This document shows positions 23,113 to 33,262 of a stretch of 64,000 bases of DNA, piece after piece. Location: positions 140,990 to 204,989 of the forward strand of contig JAUJYZ010001533.1 in assembly GCA_033675265.1 (NCBI GenBank). Direction: 5' to 3'. The translations under genes and the position numbers were made by a program. The DNA is from Actinostola sp. cb2023 (Eukaryota; Cnidaria; Anthozoa; Actiniaria; Actinostolidae). The notes beneath the pieces were generated by a model. It saw nothing but the letters and a program-made list of their open reading frames with translations. It was not told the origin of the DNA and did no database searches. Positions within the stretch are counted from its first letter, which is position 1. Each line of letters opens with the position of its first letter.

Positions 23113-24370
23113 TTACATATATATGATACATTTACCTGCACTATTTTCAACGGACTGTGCTTGTACATATATGATATACATTTACCTGCACTATTTTCAA
23201 CGGACTGTGCTTGTACAGATATGATATACACTTACCTGCACTATTTTCAACGGACTGTGCTTGTACAGATATGATATACACTTTTACCTGCACTATTTTC
23301 AACGGACTGTGCTTGTACATATATATACACTTACCTGCACTATTTTCAACGGACTGTGCTTGTACAGATATGATACACTTACCTGCACTATTTTCAACGG
23401 ACTGTGCTTGTACAGATATGATATACAGTTTACCTGCACTATTTTCAACGGACTGTGCTTGTACATATATGATATACATTTACCTGCACTATTTTCAACG
23501 GACTGTGCTTGTACATATATATGATACACTTACCTGCACTATTTTCAACGGACTGTGCTTGTACAGATATGATATACACTTACCTGCACTATTTTCAACG
23601 GACTGTGCTTGTACACTATTTTCAACGGATATGATATACCTGGACTACAACGGACTGTGCTTGTACATATATGATATACACTTTACCTGCACTATTTTCA
23701 ACGGACTGTGCTTGTACATATATATGATATACACTTTACTGCACTATTTTCAACGGACTGTGCTGTTGTACAGATATGATACACTTACTTACTGCACTAT
23801 TTTCAACGGACTGTGCTTGTACATATATGATATACACTTACCTGGACTATTTTCAACGGACTGTGCTTGTACACATATGATGATACACTTACCTGCACTA
23901 TTTTCAACGGACTGTGCTTGTACATACACTTACCTGCACTATTTTCAACGGACTGTGCTTGTACAGATATGATACACTACCTGCACTATTTTCAACGGAC
24001 TGTGCTTGTACATAATTTTATAATATTATAATATACATTAGGCTGCTGTATTTTCAACAGCACTGGTCACGTGGCTACCTTGTATACTCCCATACACTTA
24101 CCTGCACTATTTTCAACGGACTGTGCTTGTACACAGTATCTGATACAGAATACTACCTAGACACTATTAGTATTCAACGGACTACAGAATACTACAGATA
24201 TATATACACTTACCTGCACTATTTTCAATCACTGCATTATATGATATGAACAATACATTTACCTAACTATTTTCAAAAAATACTCGTGATAAAGACACAG
24301 TTTCTTTAATGTAACTCACTTATTTTGAGACTGTGCTCTGTACAGATATGATACACTTACCTGCACTACT
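23113..24370 (-). repeat. Splice-junction minisatellite, block 2 (about 25 units, decaying end)
   Basis: Same unit as block 1. From about 24000 to 24370 the units are strongly degraded and truncated, as expected at the edge of an array. Confidence 0.9.
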
Positions 24371-25330
24371 ATTTCCTCTATTGGAGCTTAGCACCTTCAC
24401 AGTTTTAACTTGCTTACCGAATGATACAATCATTGGATTTCAACGACACAATCTCAAATAAACATTTACAACTTTGAAAGACACGAGATTACTTCCATTA
24501 AAGATGATAGCACAGTTCTGGCTAAATATTGCGTTACTTGCTACATTATTCTTTTCAAGAACCTCGAGTTAGAAGACTTACCTGTAACTATCGAACTAGA
24601 ACTTCATACGGAGTTTATGTGTTAAAAGACAAGTCAATAGACTCTTTCCTTGCTGCTACCTTGTTGTTACGAGACATCTGCCAGTCTTCAAAAATCTACA
24701 CTCCACTTTGTGCTAGTTTGGGCACATTCCCTCAACAACTGACTCTCTTGTGATGCACTTTTGGCAGTTTATACGAAAATTGCCAGTCATCGTCTCAAAT
24801 GCCCGTCTTAGCTCTATGACCTTCCTGTGAGACTGAACTGTTCTTGATTTGATTGAAAATAATCAAAACTCCGTTCGCATTTCATTCACAATTAAAGCCT
24901 CCTTTGAAAACCAAACAAAAGTGTAAATGTATTCTAAATGAAAAAGCATTCATATTACATATTTGCCGTATTTGTTCTTTGTATATGTCTTAATGAACAA
25001 TCAACTCTATTCAAAAACTACCAAGTATGAAAAGAAATAAAACATTTATTAAACAATCGATATCTTAACTAAGCTACTAATACGAAACTGCTTTCATTGT
25101 TCAGTGCGGTCAAGCAATCGGAATGAGAATTGAATGCTAAATTATTTTCATCTCAATCAGATATTGACTACAATTATGGCTGAAACGCCTACCCGGTTCA
25201 AACAATGATTAAACAATATCATAAGTAATTTACAATATTCGTGACAATGTTGTATCTTATTTACAATCTCTCGTCTTCGGCTCGAGATTGTAAAGTGTAA
25301 GATACAACATTGCCACTCATATTGTAAATA
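24371..25330. other. Unique spacer between minisatellite blocks
   Basis: AT-rich sequence. A minus-strand frame near 24855-24713 (RKVIELRRAFETMTGNF) is open for about 47 codons and a minus-strand GTAAGT donor lies near 24575, but no domain or exon homology to genes A or C is recognised. A hairpin TTACAATCTCTCGTCTTCGG / GAGATTGTAA lies near 25260-25290. Confidence 0.35.
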
Positions 25331-26170
25331 CTACATATGATACACTTACCTGCACTATTTTCAACGGACTGTGCTTGTACATATATTATACACTTACCTG
25401 CACTATTTTCACTGACGGACCGTGCTTGTACATAATTATATGATACACTTACCTGCACTATTTTCAAAGGACTGTGCTTGTACAGATATGATACACTTAC
25501 CTGCACTATTTTCAACGGACCGTGCTGTGCTTGTACAGATATGATACACTTACCTGCACTATTTTCAACGGACTGTGCTTGTACATAATTATATGATACA
25601 CTTACCTGCACTATTTTCAAAGGACTGTGCTTGTACATAATTATATGATACACTTACCTGCACTATTTTCAAAGGACTGTGCTTGTACAGATATGATACA
25701 CTTACCTGCACTATTTTCAACGGACCGTGCTGTGCTTGTACAGATATGATACACTTACCTGCACTATTTTCAACGGACTGTGCTTGTACATAATTATATG
25801 ATACACTTACCTGCACTATTTTCAAAGGACTGTGCTTGTACATAATTATATGATACACTTACCTGCACTATTTTCAAAGGACTGTGCTTGTACATAATTA
25901 TATGATACACTTACCTGCACTATTTTCAACGGACTGTGCTTGTACATAATTATATGATACACTTACCTGCACTATTTTCAAAGGACTGTGCTTGTACATA
26001 ATTATATGATACACTTACCCTGCACTATTTTCAAAGGACTGTGCTTGTACATAATTATATGATACACTTACCTGCACTATTTTCAAAGGACTGTGCTTGT
26101 ACATAATTATATGATACACTTACCTGCACTATTTTCAACGGACTGTGCTTGTACAGATATGAACACTTAC
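25331..26170 (-). repeat. Splice-junction minisatellite, block 3 (about 17 units of about 51 bp)
   Basis: Mostly units with the spacer TACATAATTATATGATAC. A higher-order unit of about 205 bp is present twice (about 25437-25640 and 25645-25850), both carrying the odd GGACCGTGCTGTGC variant. The last unit runs without a break into the donor of the gene B death-domain exon at 26171. Confidence 0.92.
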
Positions 26171-26588
26171 CTGGACTATTTTCAAATTTTCGTCTCACTT
26201 GTTTGGTAACTCTTCTTTTGGCAATTGTTGTTCTTGCGTGTTCAGTGTACTGGTTGTTCTTCAGGCATTTCTGGATGGACGCTTTTGGTTTGTTCTTGTT
26301 TAAATGTACGACGACATGTCATGGCATTAATGAGCAGATGGACTATCTCGAACTCATTCATCGCTTTCATGTACTTCCAAAATTCATAAACTGTAATGTT
26401 CGTGGAAGTTTGGACGAACTCAATCGCGCCCTGTGCTGCCTCTCTTCCAGGTCCAGCCATCAATGCCTTTATTGTCGAGTCCTTTAATCCGTACTTTGTT
26501 GCAACCTTAACCCAGTTTCCACTTGCCGTCAAATAATCTACAACTTCTTCACAGATATCAAAGGGAAGCTGTCTTAGCATTTGAAAAC
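26171..26588 (-). pseudogene. Gene B death-domain exon (frameshifted tail)
   Basis: Minus-strand exon; acceptor GACTATAG (AG at 26590-26589), donor CCAG followed by GTAAGTG. It encodes a full death domain: LRQLPFDICEEVVDYL, GNWVKVATKYGLKDSTIKAL, AAQGAIEFVQTSTNITVYEF, WKYMKAMNEFEIVHLL. The frame then runs to QTKSVHPEMPEEQPVH and a TGA. The phase-1 end expected from genes A and C is in another frame (TKQVRRKFENSPG), and the exon length (418 nt) is one base out of phase, so a frameshift has occurred or this copy ends early. The domain itself is intact. The exon end FENSPG matches the repeat unit SVENSAG next to it. Confidence 0.75.
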
Positions 26589-27104
26589 CTATAGTCAATC
26601 AAACCAGTATAAAAGCGATTAATAATTCTGAAAAGAAAAATATTGGACTGAATGCAATATGGCTGAATATTAAAGTGGAGTCTTCAATATATATATTATT
26701 GGGTGAGACTGAAGGTCGAGGAAAAGTATTTTATTATATGTACCTTGATCCCAGAGGAGCTGACCTGCACTCTGCCTTAATTACCGTACTTTTTTAGGAA
26801 CAAATAATCCTCCAATGAAATGACGTAATACATTTAATTTGTTGCCATAATACAGCAAATGTGTAACATGATGTTGCATTTTAAAAGTAAACAAATAAAA
26901 CTTAGAAATTAATTAATATTCTCAATGTCAGTTACAGCCATTGTTAAAAGTCATTTTTTTCTGGCCTAAACCTCAATGGAAAAGACGCGGTGCATTGACA
27001 CTGACTAGTTGCTGTCCAATAGGTTGTCCTACATCGCAAAATATTGGATCGCTACGTGACCAAAATACAGATATTTGATTGGAGGATTATATTGAGGGTA
27101 TAAT
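26589..27104. other. Gene B intron 2, downstream part
   Basis: Intronic DNA. An inverted pair AATAATCCTCCAATGA (about 26805) and GATTGGAGGATTATAT (about 27078) probably marks a small MITE. No gene is seen. Confidence 0.4.
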
Positions 27105-27320
27105 GAATAGCATGCCGGGTAGCATGCATGGCTAGTCGAGTGGTTACACCTCTCGCCTCTCATCTCTGTGCTGCCTATAGTTCAGTGAACTCCAGGGTCG
27201 TGCGCTTCACTGAGTTGAGTTTGTCAGTTCGATTCGTTCTCTCCCTTGCTCCGAGGGTTTTCAACAGTTACTCCGGTTTTCCTCCCACCATCAAAAATTA
27301 AATGAACTAGTGAGTTGAGT
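27105..27320 (+). mobile_element. tRNA-derived SINE
   Basis: GGCTAGTCGAGTGGTTACAC resembles a polymerase III A box. About 100 bp on, GTTCGATTCGTTCTC resembles a B box, followed by CTCCGGTTTTCCTCCCACC, a core typical of many invertebrate SINEs, and an AT-rich tail. The tRNA-like part is too diverged to be a real tRNA. Confidence 0.55.
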
Positions 27321-27419
27321 GTTGGCAGGAGCTCATAAGTAGGAGCATCCATGTTGCATTAAAATCTGTCACGGCATTTGAACAAGTTTGGTTATTTTTA
27401 GAACACGAAATTGACCAAT

Positions 27420-27560
27420 CACTGTTGCGGCAAATTAAGGAGTTGCGGCAAATAAAACGAGTTGCAGCAAATAAAACGAGTCGCAACAAATAAAATATGT
27501 TGCGGCAAATAAAACGAGTTGCAGCAAATAATATAGGAGTTGCTACAAATAAAACCAAAA
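27420..27560. repeat. 20-bp minisatellite (GTTGCGGCAAATAAAACGAG)
   Basis: About seven imperfect tandem units of 20 bp in gene B intron 2. Flanking copies of ATTGGTCAATTTCG and its inverse suggest that the array is the core of a small hairpin element. Confidence 0.75.
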
Positions 27561-27768
27561 GTGCACAGTGATTGGTCAATTTCGAGAAATCATGTTCTAA
27601 AAATGGCCAAACTTATTCAAACGCCGTAACATAGACCCAATATGTAGCATGGATGCTCCTACTTGTGGGCTCCTGGTGTTGGACGTCATTTGTACGGACC
27701 TCGATCGAGCCAAACATTTCCCGTCCAGTCTTAATTACTACCTTATGTAAGGCACCAATTTTACTTAC

Positions 27769-28859
27769 ATTCTCCATCTGCGGGATTAACATCAAGAAGA
27801 AATTCTTCACTTTGACATAAGACGTTTTGATGTTCTTTGCACATCACTTGACATTTGTACACTCCTGCGTCAGTGATTCTCAATGTGAAGATTTCCAGTG
27901 TCGCCGAATCGATGTGTTGGATACGAGTCCCGTCCTTGACCCATCGGAGTACATCAGTATCTAATATTCTTCTCCAATACTTCCCTGCTGTCTTCTTGTT
28001 GTGATTGTAGCTGCGCACGCATCATTACTGTTTTATTTACTTGTGCATCATTTTGAGGCTTCACAGTGAGTGTAACGTTAGAGGTATTGCTTGTGGCAAG
28101 GCATGTGATGCTGCAATCGTTTTCTTGACGGCCGGAATCCTTCTTTTCACTTATTTCTCTGCATTTATTAATTAATAACCAAGGACAACAGTTTACAATT
28201 AACATTGCAACGATTGCCACAAATATTACGACTACCAACAGCACTACTAAGTCAATGGTTATCCCAAGCTTATATAATATATTCTGGTAACCAGGACCTC
28301 TGTCGTTGCTGCTTAGTTGTCGATAGGTAGTTGATGGTTTCGAGTGAGAGCTCAGTTTCTTGTATAAGCATGAGATAATCCAAACATCTCTATCACGGTG
28401 AGAAATTTAGAAGCACACAGATTTGCTCGATCAATGGAGCACTGTCGTCGTACTGGAATACCATCAGAGATGCATTTGTTTATTCTGATGTCTTTGTTGT
28501 CACCACAGCAATACGAGCATGGTCGGCAGCTGTGTGATGGCACAGAGTAATAGCCTTTGTCACAGATGCATTGCAAATCCTGCTCAGTTGTACACTTGCT
28601 TGTAACTACTTCATTTTGAGCACATGCTTTACAGTTTTTGCAAGCTGTTGGACCGAGTTTGTCCGAATATGTTTTCCCTGGAATACAAGGCTTACAGTGA
28701 ATGTAGCCCGCCTGAATCTCAGTCAGTCTGCTTCCACAGTGAGGCGATAGACCAGTTCCTACAGCACAACTAGTATTACATGGCAAACATGAGACCTTGA
28801 CTCCATTTCCATCACTGAGTTATGACGTAGTTGTCCTCTTGACAAGAACGTTTTATAGG
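27769..28859 (-). pseudogene. Gene B main exon: decayed TNFR repeats, transmembrane helix, Ig-like domain
   Basis: Homologous to 7104-8118 and 43636-44644, with the same boundaries: acceptor TTCATCCATAG (phase 0) and donor GAAT followed by GTAAGT (phase 1). All parts can be read, but in different frames. SCQEDNYVIT (28845-28820) is followed by a frameshift at about 28818. Three cysteine-rich repeats follow (CNTSCAVGTGLSPHCGS, CKPCIPGKTYSDKLGP, CRPCSYCCGDNKDI). A second shift occurs near 28400-28370, then the transmembrane helix (VVLLVVVIFVAIVAMLIV). A third shift occurs near 28000, then the Ig-like half (LRWVKDG, TDAGVYKCQVMC). Three frame changes in one exon make this a probable pseudogene; sequencing indels are the alternative. 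Confidence 0.78.
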
Positions 28860-29027
28860 CTATGGATGAAAGGGTAAACGTTGATGAACAGAAAAAAACA
28901 TCGATATCCAACAGGTCGTGTTGTAATTCATAAGAGTAAATGCTTGAATTGTTTCATCGACATGGAAATATGTTAGGAAAAATCTAGGCAAAACTAAATT
29001 AATTCAGTTTATTTGTTCCGATCCTAT
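28860..29027. other. Gene B intron 1, 3' end
   Basis: Contains the pyrimidine-rich acceptor region upstream of 28859 (a run of T followed by CTGTTC on the minus strand). Nothing else is seen. Confidence 0.5.
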
Positions 29028-30185
29028 TTCGTTGAACGATGGGTCTCATTTTAAATCGATGATTTGAGCAGCAAAACGTTAACCGATTTCGGATATGTTT
29101 CATCCTGATAAATCAGGTATTCGTAAATTTCATAAAAAGCACAATTTTATTGTAATAAAGACAACATTTGTTGAGTTACAGTCGATATTGAAACACTCCA
29201 TTTTCAGAGAGAAAATGCTTATATTTTCCAAACTCCACGATGGATTTTTTTTAAATAACCTCAAACAAGTCTACAAGTGTTCGCGAACTGAGGAGGTTGA
29301 GAAAACGAAACTAGTTTTCGCTAAGTAAGTTAATAAAGTGCGTAAAGGAATGAAATGAAGGTATAGAACCTCGTCTTATGTACTGATGATATTATCATTG
29401 AAAATTTGATTGGAGTATCGTGATTCCCAAGCGGCAGAAACCCGTGATGAATTTCAAAACACATCCAGCGGTCAGTAAACACGAGAGGTTTTCAAAGCAG
29501 TTTCGAATACGTTCTCCAAACTGTATGAAAAGAACACTCTGAAACTTGGTGAAGTGTTTTAAAATATGTTGCTCTATATCATATTGAAAAATTATGAAAA
29601 AACAATCTACAGAAATGTTTTTATACGCAGAATACAATATTTTGGATTTTCATATAATACACAACATAAACTTCTTGCACTTTGCTCATTGGTAAAGTTT
29701 GCTGTATGTTTCCGATTTGCGTGAATTTTTCCCTACAGTTGCGAGTGATATGAAGCTTTCAGGTGATAGTTTCAAATTCAGTTTTATTTTAAAATTTGTA
29801 CGGAAGCGCTGACAATGTGTGCGAGTATAGTATGTTGTACTAAAATTTAGCAGTCGCTAGCTTGTGCAGCATTTTCCAAGGTACGGATTTTCTTGAAACT
29901 TGTAATTGGCACCAGTCATCCTTCACACTTGTATACTTGTTTGAGGTAATTTAAAACAAATCCATCGAGGAGTTTGGAAAATATAAGCATTTTCTCTGAA
30001 AATGGAGTGTTTCAATATCGATTGTAACTCAACAAATGTTGTCTTTATTACAATAAAATCGTGCTTTTTATGAAATATACGAATACCTGATTATCAGGAT
30101 GAAACATATCCGAAATCGGTTAACGTTTTGCTGCTCAAATCATCGATTTAAAATGAGACCCATCGTTCAACAAAATAGGATCGGG
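29028..30185. mobile_element. Non-autonomous element with inverted repeats of about 260 bp
   Basis: The left arm starts CCGATCCTATTTCGTTGAACG and runs to about 29285. The right arm (about 29925-30185) is its inverse with few differences, including ATTTTCAGAGAGAAAATGC / GCATTTTCTCTGAAAAT. The 640-bp core has no convincing gene. It lies in gene B intron 1. Confidence 0.8.
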
Positions 30186-30380
30186 CCACCAACTGTGTTG
30201 TCGAATTTTGAACAATTTTATTTTAAAATACATACACAATTCACCCTCTGGCTGCCATATATGATCAATAAAGTATCTATCTGAGTTATCTAAACATTAT
30301 GCCATGCATAATAAAACGATGGTCTGTTTGTTACCCCCTTCTAACGACTTTCCCTTATTTTCTGTATACATTGATCTTAC

Positions 30381-30434
30381 CTGATATGACCCAAAAACTC
30401 CAAAAGACATGAAAATTGCTGCAGCAAGAATCAT
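30381..30434 (-). CDS. Gene B signal-peptide exon
   Basis: On the minus strand an ATG at 30434-30432 opens 18 codons, MILAAAIFMSFGVFGSYQ, ending exactly at CAG followed by GTAAGATC (donor at 30380). The peptide is a classic hydrophobic signal sequence. The exon ends in phase 0, as the acceptors of all three main exons require; joined to 28859 it continues PIKRSCQEDNYVI. It is too short to be found by length alone. No upstream promoter is claimed. Because the downstream exon is frameshifted, any product would be truncated soon after the signal. Confidence 0.62.
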
Positions 30435-30925
30435 CGTTAAGTGTCTTCTGAGTGATTTTAATTGAATGTTTCGTCTTCCACTGCAAATGGTTCACTAAAT
30501 ACGACAATGCTGAATACGGTGTCTTACAACTTGCAACGCAACATGCATGCATAATTAATATAGTAAGATAAATCGTACATACGCCGAATAATACTGATGT
30601 ATACGTATGCACTGCACACATGTACACCTGGCGGTTGCTTCTGCAATAAACCTCACGTTTCTGAAACTTTTGGAAGTACCATCGCCTATTATGAATAGAG
30701 ACTACGTTTTCGAAGTGGGGGTGGGGAAAGTCCCGTCGGGGAAAGTCCCGTCTACCACATTATCACATCCTTATTTGGTAAATAAAACCAAAGAAAATTT
30801 GCCTGTTGATGAATTTGTTTTGATAAAAATCATTCAATTGGAAAAACTTTATATGAACCTTTTTACGAGATTTTAATTTATCAGTAAAGTTTTGGTAAAA
30901 CATTTGACTAGGAAAACAAACGCTA
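30435..30925. other. Region 5' of gene B signal exon
   Basis: Presumed 5' UTR/promoter side of gene B. No TATA box or other element can be defended. Short random frames only. Confidence 0.35.
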
Positions 30926-31600
30926 ACAAAGTAGCTGGACGTTTCGATGACATCCTGTCATCATTATCAACAATTTGTAATGAGTGACTTGAAGTTTATA
31001 TATACAGAATATTTGTAATAAACAATTGAAGAACAAAGTTCAATGGAATAGCTTGGCTTTGACTGAGTCTGATTGGACATTTAATGATGAGCAGCATTCG
31101 TAAATTAAACATTCAAACTTGGTTTTACAGCGCTTCAGGATGGTAAATTGCTGTGCTAAGTTGAGTGTGTCCTTATTGTGGTCGAACAATAGATGTTTTC
31201 TTGGGTATGGAAAAGTAAACTGGAAACCAAGGTCTTCGTAAAACCTACCGATACTGGCCTACTGCTGCACTATCAAAGTCATGTGGATATCAGATACAAA
31301 CGCTCCCTCCTAAGAACTATGTTGCACCGTGCCTACCGCCTATCTTCATCATGGAAACATTTATCGGATGAATGTGATTTACTGTAGATCGATTTATTGT
31401 AGATACAGTCATTCTCAAAAAGGTTGTCCAGATGAAAAGACTACAATACTACAATAAAGTCACATGATTCATTATGTTTTCAATTACTGCGCGCGGAACT
31501 GCGAGTTGATACCAGCGCCATTACATTCAGTTCTCACAATGCCGTGTACTTTTGCATCTCAAATTGAAATTCCATGCGAGGAAATTGAAAACATAAAACC

Positions 31601-31636
<36 letters not shown>

Positions 31637-31637
31637 A

Positions 31638-31681
<44 letters not shown>

Positions 31682-32400
31682 AATAATGTGATTCTCAGTT
31701 TAAAATATACCACTGATGAAGCCTTCACCGGCGAAACGTCTGAATACGCGTTTGTCGTCTATTCCCTTTGCCTGACGAAGTTAAATACCCTCAATTCATA
31801 TATTACCAGGCATGGCATCTAATAACTGTTCTTCATTATTATTATTATTATTATCTGATCGTCTAAGAGTGACATTTCTAGGATTGAAATACCCACATCT
31901 TATCGTTTCTGCCATCTCATCCTTTGTCATTTCTAAGACTACTGAACAACTATCAAGTCATAGTTCCATTCAACGAGTGGTATTACCATTCAAAGACCAG
32001 AAGTCTGCTGACATAGTGCGTGAACAATTAAAAGATCTGAGCTACAAGATACATAAAGATCTACAGCCAGTCTATACAAGGAAGAGGATCGAAAGCCATC
32101 TGAAAACACGTGAAGAAAGACCACCCCTCGTCAACCAACAGAGTGTGTTGTATAAGTTTCAATGTGACGCGACGACATCTTCATCAAAGAATAGAAGAGC
32201 ACAAAAGATCATATCCTCGTCAATTGGTAAACAATTCGACCACAATAAGGACACACTCAACTTAGCACAGCAATTTACCATCCTGAAGCGCTGTAAAACC
32301 AAGTTTATTTGAATGTTTAATTTATGAAATGCTGCTCATCAGGGAATTGAGACCATCATTAAATGTCCAATCAGACTCAGTCAGTTCCCGATTACCGCAT
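30926..32400 (+). mobile_element. Penelope-like retroelement, rearranged fragments
   Basis: Plus strand: KLETKVFVKPTDTGLLLHYQ and SHVDIRYKRSLLRTMLHRAY (31205-31360) are the end of a Penelope-like RT palm/thumb. After a TTA-repeat interruption, FLGLKYPHLIVSAISSFVIS, then VVLPFKDQKSADIVREQL and PPLVNQQSVLYKFQCD follow (31880-32170). Next come the endonuclease remnants FTILKRCKTKF and, in a shifted frame, ECLIYEMLLIRELRPSLNVQ (32270-32375). An inverted copy of the same 3' end lies at 31060-31190. Hairpin-GAAACGTC motifs occur at about 30975-30938 (minus) and 31713-31740 (plus). Non-functional. Confidence 0.72.
31600..31680. repeat. (TTA)n microsatellite
   Basis: About 80 bp of TTA/TTAATA repeats interrupting the Penelope-like fragment. 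Confidence 0.9.
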
Positions 32401-32665
32401 TCCTCATTAGTTTCTTGTTTGTACCACCAACATGGCTGCTGCGTCTATGTACTTTTTAAAATATCCAGTGATTGATTGCAAACCAGCAATTGCTACATGT
32501 ACAGTGCACCATATCATAACGTGTAACGTCAGCTGTTTTGATTTGTAATAGTTTCTTTATAACAAAGTATTATTAAGAACAAATTATCTAGAATACTTCA
32601 TCAATATGATGATTATGTACCATTTCTATTCCACAGGCTATTGTACGAATACTAATATATATATA
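32401..32665. other. Short gap with MITE fragment
   Basis: Contains ACCACCAACATGGCTGCTGC and TTGCAAACCAGCAATTGC (about 32424-32493), the inverse of a small element at about 55780-55912. No gene. Confidence 0.45.
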
Positions 32666-32941
32666 CAGCTATTTCAAAAAAGGTTGGTGAAGGTTTTTGC
32701 ATCTTGCATCTTGCATACCAAGCCCGACTTGCAGTATGGGCGATGTGAATGGAGTCAGCGAAAGGTCACAACAATATGGACTCGATCTGGGAATGTTCCC
32801 AAACTTTAGCCAGCATATTTTCTTCTGTATGTGCATGCTGACATTATTTATATATAATCCACAATACATTTCGGGCTTGGTATGCAAGATGCAAGATGCA
32901 AGATGCAACAAAACCTTCACCAACCTTTTTTGAAATAGCTG
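32666..32941. mobile_element. TA-flanked MITE, copy 2 (CAGCTATTTCAAAAAAGG ends)
   Basis: Same ends, TA flanks and internal order as 16889-17184, with slightly different numbers of the GCATCTTGCAT sub-repeat. Confidence 0.82.
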
Positions 32942-33262
32942 TATATTATATCGGGCTCCCTGTGGATCTGCAAATCGCAGGATTACACCACAGGTAGCCC
33001 AAACTCGCGTTAAAAACAAACTCACGCGATATAGGTAACAACTCATCAACCAAATCTAAAATTTAGTACCTTGAATCTTAATAAAATTAAGATTTTTCTT
33101 CCAATTCCCGCGTGCTTCTATAACTCAATATAGCACGCTGACTCGTGTGCTATTGGCTTCAATATATAATCGTGGAAGTCGCGGGAGGTCCAGTATACGA
33201 TTTCTAGAATGCGCTGTTTCGCAGATAGACTCATTCACAGTTATATTGGAATGCGACGCAGG
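32942..33262. other. Gap before the 108-bp satellite
   Basis: Starts with a small inverted pair (GGGCTCCCTGTGG / CCACAGGTAGCCC, 32954-33000). The rest is unrecognised. Confidence 0.4.

Noticed and set aside
20449..23972. Many frames of 60-250 codons on both strands within the 48-bp array
   Set aside because: Both strands are open at the same places and the peptide is only the repeat unit in different phases.
24529..24855. Frames on both strands in the spacer between array blocks
   Set aside because: No domain recognised, stops in the continuation, and no homology to exons of the family.
20569..26170. CRISPR-like array of short regular repeats
   Set aside because: The spacers are not unique, the whole unit is repeated, and the context is eukaryotic with intron-exon structure.
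27105..27250. A functional tRNA gene
   Set aside because: A-box-like and B-box-like motifs are present, but the stems do not pair convincingly and a SINE core follows.
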